Positions 33,929 to 42,542 of a DNA stretch of 64,000 bases are shown in pieces (the first letter of the stretch is position 1; the number at the start of each line of letters is the position of its first letter). Origin of the DNA: a virus; the IMG/VR virus record IMGVR_UViG_3300042890_005066, positions 1 to 64,000 of that record; one strand, 5' to 3'. Below the pieces are notes generated by a model that saw only the letters and a program-made list of their open reading frames with translations, was not told the origin of the DNA and did no database searches. The position numbers and the translations under genes are program-made.

Positions 33929-35632
33929 TTAGTCGTGAGTAATTCTATCCTTGATTTCCGTAAACCATTCATTAGGTGCTTTGTGTCTATTGACAGAATA
34001 TAGTTTTATATCACTAGTGTCATATTCTTTATTTATAGAGGCTAACATAGTATTATCAACATGTAGCACCACCCGATCAGCCATGACCTTACATTTCCGT
34101 ATTAATGGCATGAAAAATGCCGATTCCCACTTCTCATAAGTCCCATAATTAACTCCATCCAAGTAATCCTCCTTATTATAAAATGGCGGAGATGTCAGAA
34201 TAAAATCCGACTTCTTCCAATCATAGTCTTGCCATTTTTTATTTTGAATATCGTATCCAGATCCTAGAAATTTTTGGATGCGTTTTAAACCCTCAAAAGT
34301 CACACCAGGATCAGTAGCTTCATACTCATAATTTAAAACATATGCAACCAAAAGTCTGTTACCCCAACCAGCACAAGGGTCGAACCATTTCCCTTTTAGA
34401 CCAAAATTCTTGATAGCCGCTAGTATGACTGGGACACTTAACAAAGAAGCACTAGACAAACCAGTATATTTAAGCTCTCTGAGAAGCCTAGCCGGGTATA
34501 GCTTATCCTCTTGCTTTAAGAACGCTTGCGTAGCTCTTCTAACATGCTTTTCATGCTTGATCAAATCGGCTAAACAGGGTGTATTATTCTGTCTTATACG
34601 AAATATAATTGGCTGGTAATGCGATATGACTTTATTGCCAGGTGCTAAACCATTCCTAATGCCCTCGCCTTCAATGAGATAGTTCTTAAGATTAATATTC
34701 TTGCAGTCCTCTAAATCTTTAGATACATCATATTTCGGATTAGACCATCCTTCTGATAGTAAACGCTTAAGTATAATCTGTTCAGTATTCTCATTTACAC
34801 ATGTTACTCTAAAATCATGCATATTATTCCATTCTATCCCATCAGATTTAACTAACGCACTATTAAATTTAAGCTTTTTTCGCAGAAGACAATACATGTA
34901 GCCGTTTTTGTAAATATAGCTGTGAAATGTCTCCACATTTTTTAGATTTGGATATACTAAAGCGTAAACACCTTTCCTATCCCTCACGATATTGGCAGGC
35001 CCACCGTCCACTATAATTCTATTCTTGATGGCTTCTAAATGGTCCTCGTACTTGCACACGATATTCGCATACCACCTTCTTTTCTTGCGATGTAACCTTT
35101 TCTGAGAACTGATGCAGCCATCTCCATCAAAATAGCCTCTAACAAATACAGAAAACAAGTCGTCAGGGATAACATCAAGAATCCTCGAATTTAAGCCAGT
35201 CTTATAATCAAGCCAGCCAAGCTCTATTAACTTCTTGCCCATGTAAACATCGTTAAACACGACAGAAACACGCCTATGACCGTCCCGGTTTGACACATGC
35301 AACTTGCCCCTATATCCTACAAATCTAGCGAATTCTTCTAAGTGGAGTTGATCTCTGTCCTGTATCGACAACCTCAAAGCCCGAAACGTACCAGCCGACT
35401 TTGCCAAACAACCGTCAGCAAGCAAAAATCCAAGCCAATAGGCTTTCTCAGGCATATCGATATTGTCAAAGATAGTGCTGTTAATTGTATAGGATCTAAC
35501 ACCCACACTATGGCCTTTCAAATCGGCCTTCTTCATTAGCCTTCTAATGGTTTTAATACTGACATTTAGGGATTCCGCCATCGATTGCTGAGTAGCACCA
35601 TTAGAGTGCATCTCTCTGATTCTGTCTATCAT
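33929..35632 (-). CDS. LAGLIDADG homing endonuclease fused to DNA methyltransferase
   Basis: 567 residues. Residues 1-38 form a helix-turn-helix (QSMAESLNVSIKTIRRLMKK). Residues about 55-255 are a LAGLIDADG endonuclease with two motifs, AYWLGFLLADGCL (64-76) and VFVRGYFDGDGCI (162-174). From about 280 on is a Rossmann methyltransferase with FDPCAGWGNR (417-426; motif I) and FILTSPPFY (477-485; motif IV of amino-methyltransferases of adenine N6 or cytosine N4). An internal Met271 could allow a separate methyltransferase product, but its ribosome site is weak. The start has TAGGAG at good spacing. No intein splice motifs seen. It lies between a small gene and the capsid gene's terminator. Confidence 0.8.
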   Translation of the reverse strand: MIDRIREMHSNGATQQSMAESLNVSIKTIRRLMKKADLKGHSVGVRSYTINSTIFDNIDMPEKAYWLGFLLADGCLAKSAGTFRALRLSIQDRDQLHLEEFARFVGYRGKLHVSNRDGHRRVSVVFNDVYMGKKLIELGWLDYKTGLNSRILDVIPDDLFSVFVRGYFDGDGCISSQKRLHRKKRRWYANIVCKYEDHLEAIKNRIIVDGGPANIVRDRKGVYALVYPNLKNVETFHSYIYKNGYMYCLLRKKLKFNSALVKSDGIEWNNMHDFRVTCVNENTEQIILKRLLSEGWSNPKYDVSKDLEDCKNINLKNYLIEGEGIRNGLAPGNKVISHYQPIIFRIRQNNTPCLADLIKHEKHVRRATQAFLKQEDKLYPARLLRELKYTGLSSASLLSVPVILAAIKNFGLKGKWFDPCAGWGNRLLVAYVLNYEYEATDPGVTFEGLKRIQKFLGSGYDIQNKKWQDYDWKKSDFILTSPPFYNKEDYLDGVNYGTYEKWESAFFMPLIRKCKVMADRVVLHVDNTMLASINKEYDTSDIKLYSVNRHKAPNEWFTEIKDRITHD

Positions 35633-35646
35633 ATCGATCTCCTATG

Positions 35647-35703
35647 GGTACTTTTATAAAATACACATACCGTGTACGTAATATATTTTTTAATAAAAGT
35701 ACC
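35647..35703. promoter_or_regulatory. Inverted repeat upstream of the LAGLIDADG-methyltransferase gene
   Basis: An 11-bp perfect inverted repeat (GGTACTTTTAT at 35647-35657 and ATAAAAGTACC at 35693-35703) encloses 35 AT-rich bases, within which TACAC-ATACC-GTGTA is a smaller palindrome. It lies just before the gene's ribosome site on the minus strand, so it could be an operator or RNA structure, or a remnant of insertion. Confidence 0.45.
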
Positions 35704-35792
35704 AACTGAGTTTCTATTATTCTTAATATTATATCAAGCGATACCAAGCTATAACTTTGCCATATTCTGTCATATTTTTTAGTAGAAATACT

Positions 35793-35822
35793 AAGACGCC
35801 CCAGATTTCTCTGGGGCGTCTT
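35793..35822 (-). terminator. Strong terminator after the major capsid gene
   Basis: Perfect 13-bp stem AAGACGCCCCAGA / TCTGGGGCGTCTT with a 4-base loop (35806-35809), 32 bases after the end of the capsid gene. On the minus strand it is followed by AGTATTTCT. It separates capsid transcription from the LAGLIDADG-methyltransferase gene. Confidence 0.82.
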
Positions 35823-35854
35823 GTGGCTTCCTTACTGTTTCTGAAAATCAGAAC

Positions 35855-37441
35855 TCACAGGTTAGAAACATTAATTGTCGCATAGTACAGACCGCCATCT
35901 TCAATCAGCTTCTTACCATAACGGCACATGATGCCCTTCGATGGCGAGTAGCTGTTGGGGTCGAGAACCGTAGGGGTACTCAGCAGCGGAATATAAGGAG
36001 CATAGAAGTAGCCAGCATCCAGAACGCTTGATCCCTTGAAGCCCATCAGGATTTTGCAGTTAGGGAACAATGGGTCCTTGTAGAGGCGCATCTTGCCTTG
36101 GATTGTTCCAACGTTCATGATGCCGATGTCCACACCTTCGGTGTTCATGGCGTCTGAGGCGCGGAAGTCGTTGAGTTGCTCGAACTTCGATGCGATGTCG
36201 GCGCTCATAACCATCCAGTTAGCAGGGCCACGCAGGGTGGTTCTGTGGATGATGTTGGCAACTTCGAGTGACTTGTACATCAGGGCGATGTTACGGTCGG
36301 TGAAGTTAACCGAGGCACCAGCGGCGGTGGCGAAGTTGTGATCGGCGCGGATAGCAGCAGCAATGATGAGGTCATTGATGATTTCCCGGTCGATTTCGGC
36401 AACCATTTCGTCGGCCATGAGGTCGGTCAAGGTGCTCTCAGCGTCAATGTTGTGAACTGACTTGAGGTCTTGAGCGGCTTCGAGGCTCCAGGAGGTCTTC
36501 AGCTTACGGGTGATTGCGGAGACCGAATCACTGTCGATGCTGAGGGTGACTTCTGGCTGGAATGGGTTGGATTCCAGGTCGTACTCGTAGTTGATGCGAG
36601 CGATCGCGCCAACTGGGTAGATGCCTGCTGTGAGGCGGATGTTTACTTCGCCGGTGGCGTGGTTGAAGCTTGAAGAGGCTTCGTTGACTGCCAGATTAGC
36701 GGTGAAGCTACAGTCGCCGATGACAACCGTGTCGACTGCGCCGTCGGAGTCGAAGGTGACGCGGAGACATGGTGTTGGGTCGTTACAAGCTGGGCTTGCT
36801 CCGGCTTCGTCGGCGTAGACTTCTACGGCTACTGTACCGGCGAGTACTGGGCGGTGAGCCAGTGTTTGTTGGACGTGGTTGCGGTTCAGAATCGTACCGG
36901 TTTCACCCACAACTTGTTGTGAGGAGTAGTATGGGTCGAGAGCCCAGCCGTTGTTACGGGCGTAACTTTGGGCTGTGTTTTGGCGCATGATCTGTGTTCC
37001 GGCGACCGTTTGTCCCTTGGAGAGGGCGTAGCGATAGCGGATGTAGAAGATGAGCGATGCTGGCTGGCTCATTGGCTGGACACCGACCAGGTTGTCGGCG
37101 ATCAGCTTTGGATATGATTTGCGGATGAGGGGGAGGGCAAACCGTGTGAAGTCAGCGATGTTCGATGTCGTGGTTTGGTCTTCCAGGATCATGGAGCGAC
37201 GTTCTGGGTTCCAGGCGTTGAACTGGTTTTCCAGGATGCTTGCCATGAGGCCGAATTTGGCCTTAGGTACTTCTTTGCACTTGTTGAGGACTGAGGCCCA
37301 TTTACCAACGAGTTGGTTTTTCTTGGACTCGTGGATGATGCTAGCCTTGTGGAGGTCCGTGGCGGCTCCAGCGATGGCTTGGCGGTTTTCGGTGAGGTGA
37401 CGACGGCCTTGTGGGGCGCGTGATTGTGTTCTGGGTAGCAT
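35855..37441 (-). CDS. 23: Major capsid protein (T4 gp23-like)
   Basis: 528 residues. ADFTRFALPLIRKSYPKLIADNLVGVQPM and the following ASLIFYIRYRYA are typical of gp23-type capsid proteins (HK97 fold). Later DREIINDLIIAAAIRADHNF and NWMVMSADIASKFEQL fit the same family. It is slightly longer than T4 gp23 (521). The N-terminal region is probably removed by the prohead protease encoded at 42543-43265. It follows the scaffold gene in the T4 order 21-22-23. A strong terminator follows. Confidence 0.92.
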   Translation of the reverse strand: MLPRTQSRAPQGRRHLTENRQAIAGAATDLHKASIIHESKKNQLVGKWASVLNKCKEVPKAKFGLMASILENQFNAWNPERRSMILEDQTTTSNIADFTRFALPLIRKSYPKLIADNLVGVQPMSQPASLIFYIRYRYALSKGQTVAGTQIMRQNTAQSYARNNGWALDPYYSSQQVVGETGTILNRNHVQQTLAHRPVLAGTVAVEVYADEAGASPACNDPTPCLRVTFDSDGAVDTVVIGDCSFTANLAVNEASSSFNHATGEVNIRLTAGIYPVGAIARINYEYDLESNPFQPEVTLSIDSDSVSAITRKLKTSWSLEAAQDLKSVHNIDAESTLTDLMADEMVAEIDREIINDLIIAAAIRADHNFATAAGASVNFTDRNIALMYKSLEVANIIHRTTLRGPANWMVMSADIASKFEQLNDFRASDAMNTEGVDIGIMNVGTIQGKMRLYKDPLFPNCKILMGFKGSSVLDAGYFYAPYIPLLSTPTVLDPNSYSPSKGIMCRYGKKLIEDGGLYYATINVSNL

Positions 37442-37493
37442 TTACTAACTCCGTACCTGTTCAGGAAAAAGTGTGTGAAATCGGATTCTAGTG

Positions 37494-38204
37494 TCAGACG
37501 AGGTCCGTGTCCATGTTTGCCGCGATGTCTAGGACTGTAATGTTACTGGTCGGTCGGACAGTTACGTTACTTTGTCTTGGCTTCGAGGCTGGACGGCGCT
37601 CTTGGCTTTCGAGAAGAGTGGCGCGAGTCGTTGTCGGTTTGCTTTGACGCACGGTTGGTTCCATTCGGCGGGGTGAGCGGTTTTCTACAACCGGTCTGCT
37701 CGCGTTTTGGAATTTAGCGTTTTCTGCGACTAGGGCTCGGTTCTGCTTCAGGGCTTTTTCGGCGATAGCTGTCTTACGATTAGCTTCGGCGACTGCTCTG
37801 TTGCGTTCTTCTGCAAGTTGCTGAGCTCGACGGTTGGCTTTTTCCAGAGCGGCGGCGGATTGTCCATTTGCAATACCATTCAGCTGTACGCCTTCGAGCA
37901 GTGCTCGAACGCTCTTGAGCTTGGTCATTGCTTGGGATTCGCTTAATGCCGACATTTTAGCCAGCTGGGTCTCGATCGCAGCGGATTTTGTCTCACAGAA
38001 AATCTGGAGACGACGGGCTAGCTCACGCTTGTGGGCTTCCGTTTCTTCGACGCAGACCTTCTTGGTTTTTTCAACTGTGCTATTAAAATTAGCAGCAAAT
38101 TGCTCTTGAAGACCTGTCTTGTATCTGTCCAAAGATTCAGCAATCGCATTTACCAATTCAGGCTTGCAACCAGACTTGGAGAGCAACTCTTTGATCTTAT
38201 CCAT
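37494..38204 (-). CDS. 22: Prohead core scaffolding protein (gp22-like)
   Basis: 236 residues, almost entirely helical with long coiled coils (RRAQQLAEERNRAVAEANRK) and a basic, Ser/Thr/Pro-rich region (RPVVENRSPRRMEP) before the C-terminus. Primary sequence similarity to T4 gp22 is weak, but composition, size and position between protease and capsid genes support it. As a scaffold it would be digested by the protease. Confidence 0.72.
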   Translation of the reverse strand: MDKIKELLSKSGCKPELVNAIAESLDRYKTGLQEQFAANFNSTVEKTKKVCVEETEAHKRELARRLQIFCETKSAAIETQLAKMSALSESQAMTKLKSVRALLEGVQLNGIANGQSAAALEKANRRAQQLAEERNRAVAEANRKTAIAEKALKQNRALVAENAKFQNASRPVVENRSPRRMEPTVRQSKPTTTRATLLESQERRPASKPRQSNVTVRPTSNITVLDIAANMDTDLV

Positions 38205-38296
38205 TATCAGCTCCTATAGGGACCAGTTTAGCTTATTTTTGCCGAAATCCCTAAAAATATTCATACTCGGCACAATAGTCATATAGTATTTTTTTC

Positions 38297-39208
38297 TCAA
38301 TCATCATCGTCTATGTCATCATCACCAGTATAAGCAGCCTTCATATCCTGCAAAATCTTACCAATCTGATCCATAGCATCAGCCACAGCACCACGATCCT
38401 TCAACTTATCCAACATAGCAGCCTTCAATGCTGAAAAATCACCCTTCAACGTTGCCTTCATCCTATCTGGAACTACACCATACACACCATCCAAAGTAGC
38501 AAGATTATCAACATGCTGCTCAGCAACATCATCAGGACACTGCAAAACCCGCTTGATAATCCTCTTCGCACCCTTCTGCAAATTAATAAACTTTAATTGC
38601 TTCTCCTTTTCATCTGACTTCTTAACAACATTCTCCTTAACATGCTTAACTAAATCAGCAGATAAGCCAGACTCACCCGCCACAATAGAATCATACACAG
38701 CCTTGGAAATATAATAGTCCTCACGATACGGAATATAAGCATATTTATGAAGAGCCGGCTCATCCAAAAACCGTTTCATAAACCTATCATACACAATGTT
38801 CATATCATCAGAATACCCAGAAAAATTCAAAAATGCTGGAGCATCACCATGTCTATCAACATAATCAGTTAAACAATTAATCATAACACTGTAAACAAAC
38901 ACCTCATTCTTTAAACCAGTCTTATCAAAATTTTCTATCACATTAGGTTTATTACCCCAAGTTAACCCCATACCAACAGAACCAGGATACTCACTCAAAA
39001 TGGCCCTAAACAACTGGGACATTCTAGGGGGATCATTAGTTATATTCACTTTATAATAAGGACTTTTAGCCCCAAGCTTCGGATCTCTAAAGACATAGTC
39101 ATAATCACCATTCTTGATAATGGGCTCTATACCCAGGCTTTTTAACTTCTGCGGATCTCGATCAAACACTTCATTAAGAACAAGGCTTACTTTTTCATTG
39201 AATCTCAT
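38297..39208 (-). CDS. Hypothetical protein
   Basis: 303 residues from the ATG at 39208 (MRFNEKVSLVL); an upstream in-frame ATG at 39223 would add five residues. C-terminal tail is acidic (GDDDIDDDD). A region rich in Tyr/Asp (HKYAYIPYREDYYISK) and LKFINLQKGAKRIIKRVLQC. Not recognised. Located inside the capsid module, so a virion role is possible. Confidence 0.6.
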   Translation of the reverse strand: MRFNEKVSLVLNEVFDRDPQKLKSLGIEPIIKNGDYDYVFRDPKLGAKSPYYKVNITNDPPRMSQLFRAILSEYPGSVGMGLTWGNKPNVIENFDKTGLKNEVFVYSVMINCLTDYVDRHGDAPAFLNFSGYSDDMNIVYDRFMKRFLDEPALHKYAYIPYREDYYISKAVYDSIVAGESGLSADLVKHVKENVVKKSDEKEKQLKFINLQKGAKRIIKRVLQCPDDVAEQHVDNLATLDGVYGVVPDRMKATLKGDFSALKAAMLDKLKDRGAVADAMDQIGKILQDMKAAYTGDDDIDDDD

Positions 39209-39279
39209 AGCGCACCCCAACATGGTTCAAGTATAAAATATTTTCACAATCAAACCATAACGGCGACAAGACTACATTA

Positions 39280-39378
39280 TCAGCTCTTATAAGATGAACA
39301 CTTAATAGCAAACCCAACAACAAGTATACCCACAATGAACCAACCAATCAGTTCTACTATCAGCCTGATGCACAGCAT
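39280..39378 (-). CDS. Single-pass membrane microprotein (32 residues)
   Basis: ATG at 39378, TGA at 39282-39280. GAGGGG lies 6 bases before the ATG, a good ribosome site. Residues about 4-24 (IRLIVELIGWFIVGILVVGF) form one transmembrane helix, with a short Cys/Ser/Lys tail. It lies between a glycosyltransferase gene and a hypothetical gene on the same strand. Confidence 0.5.
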   Translation of the reverse strand: MLCIRLIVELIGWFIVGILVVGFAIKCSSYKS

Positions 39379-39400
39379 AGATCACCCCTCGCAAAGCACA

Positions 39401-40105
39401 TCAAAATGTAACGTACTTGATATTTGAAAAGCAAAACTGGTGCCTCTGCCCAGAAGTCAAATGTCCCTGCCAACCATCAGGAATATAGCAAGTCGTGTCA
39501 GCCTTACCTAAAGCAGAAGCAAGAACAGCCTGACCACTAAATGAACACACAAAATGATGACAACTATGGATAACGTCAGCATAGTGCATCAACGAATCAA
39601 CATCAACATGTCCATTAACGGAGAACTCATTATTCACAACCGTGGTAACCTTGCGCTTAAAAACAGGGCTCACTACAAGCTTACCCGGGAACTGCTCCCG
39701 AATCATCTCGTTGAATCGCAACGGTATGCTTTTAGAACCACTCACACCACTAATATCTATGACAATTATATCCTTAAGCTCATCAATAAAATTGGGCTTG
39801 TAATATAACTTGCAAAGGTCATTCTTAGGGGCAAAACCATGAGCGATCTCTTGATTAAAAACAATGTTTTTATGAGGTACTAGCCTCTTATCATACATGC
39901 AACTACCGATATTATGCGGTTCTTTCGATATGCCTTTAACAAATGGATTTGTCCCCCACACTAGGTCGTATATCTCCGGACTCCTATAGGCATTAGCTTC
40001 TGAGACGTAAAAATCCCATCCACGATCAGCGTATAACTCCGGCAATGTGCTGTATTGAAGATTATCTCCGAGGCCACCCCAAGGCTGAAACAAGATTTTA
40101 TTCAT
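39401..40105 (-). CDS. GT9-like glycosyltransferase
   Basis: 234 residues. It starts MNKILFQPWGGLGDNLQYST, the glycine-rich GT-B start of GT9/heptosyltransferase-type enzymes, and near the C-terminus has HHFVCSFSGQAVLASALGK, matching the donor-binding end. Shorter than typical GT9 (about 320), so a compact or partial version. Together with the TPR-GT9 and HldE genes it points to heptose-type sugar transfer. Confidence 0.65.
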   Translation of the reverse strand: MNKILFQPWGGLGDNLQYSTLPELYADRGWDFYVSEANAYRSPEIYDLVWGTNPFVKGISKEPHNIGSCMYDKRLVPHKNIVFNQEIAHGFAPKNDLCKLYYKPNFIDELKDIIVIDISGVSGSKSIPLRFNEMIREQFPGKLVVSPVFKRKVTTVVNNEFSVNGHVDVDSLMHYADVIHSCHHFVCSFSGQAVLASALGKADTTCYIPDGWQGHLTSGQRHQFCFSNIKYVTF

Positions 40106-40176
40106 ATATCCTTCTTTGGTCTTAGAGACATTCTAGTAGTATTTACATATAGCCGAACAACATAAGGGACCAAAAA

Positions 40177-40914
40177 ATGAACAATATACCAGCTAATAGA
40201 GAGACCTGCGAAATCTCTTTGAATATCCTAAAAAGAATGCAACCATGGGGGGTAAAAAACTCGCCATATGCTTATAACCATATAGTTCCTGCCTCTACAC
40301 TAAGCCCTTGGTATAGCGATATAGAATTCATAGAAATCTATTCCAAAATAGGCATAAACTACACCCTCGTCGACCATTATAGGTGCTATGAACTCTGGAC
40401 GCTAGCAAAGCAGACCCACAAGATACCAGGTGTAATCCTTGAAGTTGGTGTATGGAGAGGAGGCTCCGGGGCTCTTCTAGCCAAAGCCGCACCCGACAAA
40501 AAAGTATACTTGGCAGATACGTTTAGTGGGGTCGTCAAGGCATCCAGTAAAGACTTAACTTACATTGGTGGAGAACATTCTGATACTTCTAGAGCGACAG
40601 TCCAGACAATACTGGACGAATTAGACATTACAAACGCGGAGGTGCTAGTTGGCGTATTTCCCGACGACACTGGGCATATGATTTCAGAAAATATAGCGCT
40701 ATTACATTGTGATGTAGACGTCTTTGAGTCAGCAAGAGACATTACGCAATGGTGCCTGCCAAAGCTTTCAGTCGGTGGTATACTCGTATTTGATGACTAT
40801 GGGTTTGAACAATGCAATGGAATAAGCTTACTTTGTGATATGCTTAGAGAAGATGAGAATTTACTGTTTTTATATAATCTAAATGGGCATGCGATATTCA
40901 TTAAAATTAAATGA
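40177..40914 (+). CDS. TylF/MycF-type O-methyltransferase
   Basis: 245 residues. GVILEVGVWRGGSGALLAKA is motif I, KVYLADTFSGV has the acidic residue after it, LLHCDVDVFES holds the metal-binding acidic residues and GGILVFDDYGFEQCNG the third metal site, as in the Mg-dependent TylF family of sugar O-methyltransferases. AAGGGACC precedes the ATG. Divergent from the GT9-like gene and convergent with the Vsr-like gene (8-base overlap). Confidence 0.82.
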   Translation: MNNIPANRETCEISLNILKRMQPWGVKNSPYAYNHIVPASTLSPWYSDIEFIEIYSKIGINYTLVDHYRCYELWTLAKQTHKIPGVILEVGVWRGGSGALLAKAAPDKKVYLADTFSGVVKASSKDLTYIGGEHSDTSRATVQTILDELDITNAEVLVGVFPDDTGHMISENIALLHCDVDVFESARDITQWCLPKLSVGGILVFDDYGFEQCNGISLLCDMLREDENLLFLYNLNGHAIFIKIK

Positions 40915-42427
40915 TGATCTTTACAAAACATAATTTCTTACCACCATACTTTTTAATATATCCGAACTGCTCTGCATAAGCGTTCTCAGTTGTGCTAAGC
41001 CTTTTAGCCCTAGAGTACAAGGTCTTCTTATGCATCACCCATCCATTCTGATCCACATACCAATAATCAGAGTCAACTTCGTGGTGCATTTTAAAACCCA
41101 AAGACTTATAGACAGCTCCAGTATGTCCAACTGTGGTGTCACAATAGCTCACTATATTATCACAGTCCAAATGCTTAAAAGTCTTAGACAGGAAATAACT
41201 AGCCAGATTGTGCTTTTGATAACTTGGATGGATACAAAGCCTTGCCAATTCTAAGCTTTTACCATCGAACTGATGACCAATATTCTGACGGACCAAGTTA
41301 GAATAAACGGCACAAGCCACAAGCTCATCACCCAAAAAAGCTCCAAAGCATTTGCCTGACCTTCCTTTCCCAATGTAATGGTAGGCATCGAGGAAGCTAT
41401 TCAAGGACTTCGCTGATACATCATCAGATATTTTAAGATCCTTAAAATCGAAATCGTTCACCTTAACATCAATGCCAAACTTGGACTTAAGCCTCCCGAG
41501 TACCTTATCCTTAGCATAAAACTCATGCTCCCAGATATACATTATCTCATATTCTGGAAAATACTTCTCGATATAGGTGAATTTAGCCTTATCTCTGGCA
41601 GGTGCTCTTTCTAGTGTATGCCAATAGTCACCCTGGCATTCAATCAATAGCCTCTTATACCTCGTAGGGACCATACAATCGAAGACATATGGCCCTATCA
41701 CTGTATTTGGACCCTCTTTGTGATAGGCGATATTCAAATCATCTAGAAACTTGTAGAGTAACCTCTGAATATTACTCTCTCTAGGCTGATTAGCCCTAGC
41801 AACAGCCATTTTGGACTTCACATCTTCAGTATATCCTGATGATTGCTTGGCTCTGTAGCCATCATTATTCCATAAAACTTTGCTCTGTCTACTCTTTAAT
41901 TCAGAATAGTCTTCTCTTTGCCAAGCCAATTTTACGGATTCTGATAGCATCTTTATTCTCTGTGTATCAGACCATATCTTCTTTGATATTTCCGATCTTC
42001 TGTCTTTGGATAACTCTTTTTTAGCAGACATTTGGTCCCTATAACTGCTATCAGCCCACCTCTCTTTAGCTAATTCTGATAGTATCTTTTTACCCTCTTC
42101 AGACGGGGTATTGTGTACCACAATGAATTTTCCATCCTTATGCCCCTGAACCATAGCACAATGATGGCATCTCCAATCTTTAAACCTTCCAGCCCTAAAT
42201 AGCTGCTCCTGTGTCTTACCACAATCAATGCAAGTATAAGTCACTATTTCGTTTGTCTTCATCTCATGCTTCTGCTTAACACATGACATGCATATATGCT
42301 CTGGCTTTCTTTTAGCCACTTGATATAGCTGGCTTCTAGGCTTATTGCATTTTTCGCAGACGACAATAATTTTGTCTTTATTTTTCGCTATTTCTACCGA
42401 TGATTTTGAAAGCTGCCAATCTATCAT
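40907..42427 (-). CDS. Vsr/EDxHD-like homing endonuclease with GNAT/Mom-like C-terminal domain
   Basis: 506 residues from the ATG at 42427 (AAGGAG at good spacing; the frame extends upstream without support). Zinc fingers CEKC...CMSC (24-49) and CIDC...CHHC (66-90) are followed by NUMOD3-like repeats (e.g. KERWADSSYRDQ, KIWSDTQR, AWQREDYSEL). The nuclease core (215-310) has YVFDCMVP, LLIECQGDYWH (261-270) and IMYIWEHEF (295-303), the Vsr-type EDxHD pattern. Residues about 335-470 resemble GNAT/Mom-type acyltransferases (LELARLCIHP, SYCDTTVGHTGAVYKSLGF). Free-standing between the TylF gene and the protease gene. Confidence 0.7.
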   Translation of the reverse strand: MIDWQLSKSSVEIAKNKDKIIVVCEKCNKPRSQLYQVAKRKPEHICMSCVKQKHEMKTNEIVTYTCIDCGKTQEQLFRAGRFKDWRCHHCAMVQGHKDGKFIVVHNTPSEEGKKILSELAKERWADSSYRDQMSAKKELSKDRRSEISKKIWSDTQRIKMLSESVKLAWQREDYSELKSRQSKVLWNNDGYRAKQSSGYTEDVKSKMAVARANQPRESNIQRLLYKFLDDLNIAYHKEGPNTVIGPYVFDCMVPTRYKRLLIECQGDYWHTLERAPARDKAKFTYIEKYFPEYEIMYIWEHEFYAKDKVLGRLKSKFGIDVKVNDFDFKDLKISDDVSAKSLNSFLDAYHYIGKGRSGKCFGAFLGDELVACAVYSNLVRQNIGHQFDGKSLELARLCIHPSYQKHNLASYFLSKTFKHLDCDNIVSYCDTTVGHTGAVYKSLGFKMHHEVDSDYWYVDQNGWVMHKKTLYSRAKRLSTTENAYAEQFGYIKKYGGKKLCFVKIII

Positions 42428-42487
42428 ATAAGTGCTCCTTATTATATTTATAATACAAGGAGCTGCCAAGCTACGGATTATATGAAA

Positions 42488-42513
42488 AAGGCCAACAGTT
42501 TCCTGTTGGCCTT
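42488..42513 (-). terminator. Terminator after the prohead protease gene
   Basis: Perfect 11-bp stem AAGGCCAACAG / CTGTTGGCCTT with a 4-base loop; on the minus strand it ends with CCTTTTTC. It lies 30 bases after the protease stop and before the Vsr-like gene start, so it separates their transcripts. Confidence 0.82.
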
Positions 42514-42542
42514 GGGCCTAGGATAAAACCCTAGGGGAGGAA

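Noticed and set aside
33929-35632. Intein in the methyltransferase
   Set aside because: No N-terminal extein before the endonuclease part, no Cys/Ser splice start and no HN-Cys/Ser/Thr end; the helix-turn-helix is at the true N-terminus.
42445-42452. TATAAATA on the minus strand, identical to the T4 late promoter core, before the Vsr-like gene
   Set aside because: The expected transcription start would fall inside the ribosome site, leaving almost no leader, and no other late genes here have the motif; chance in an AT-rich stretch is likelier.
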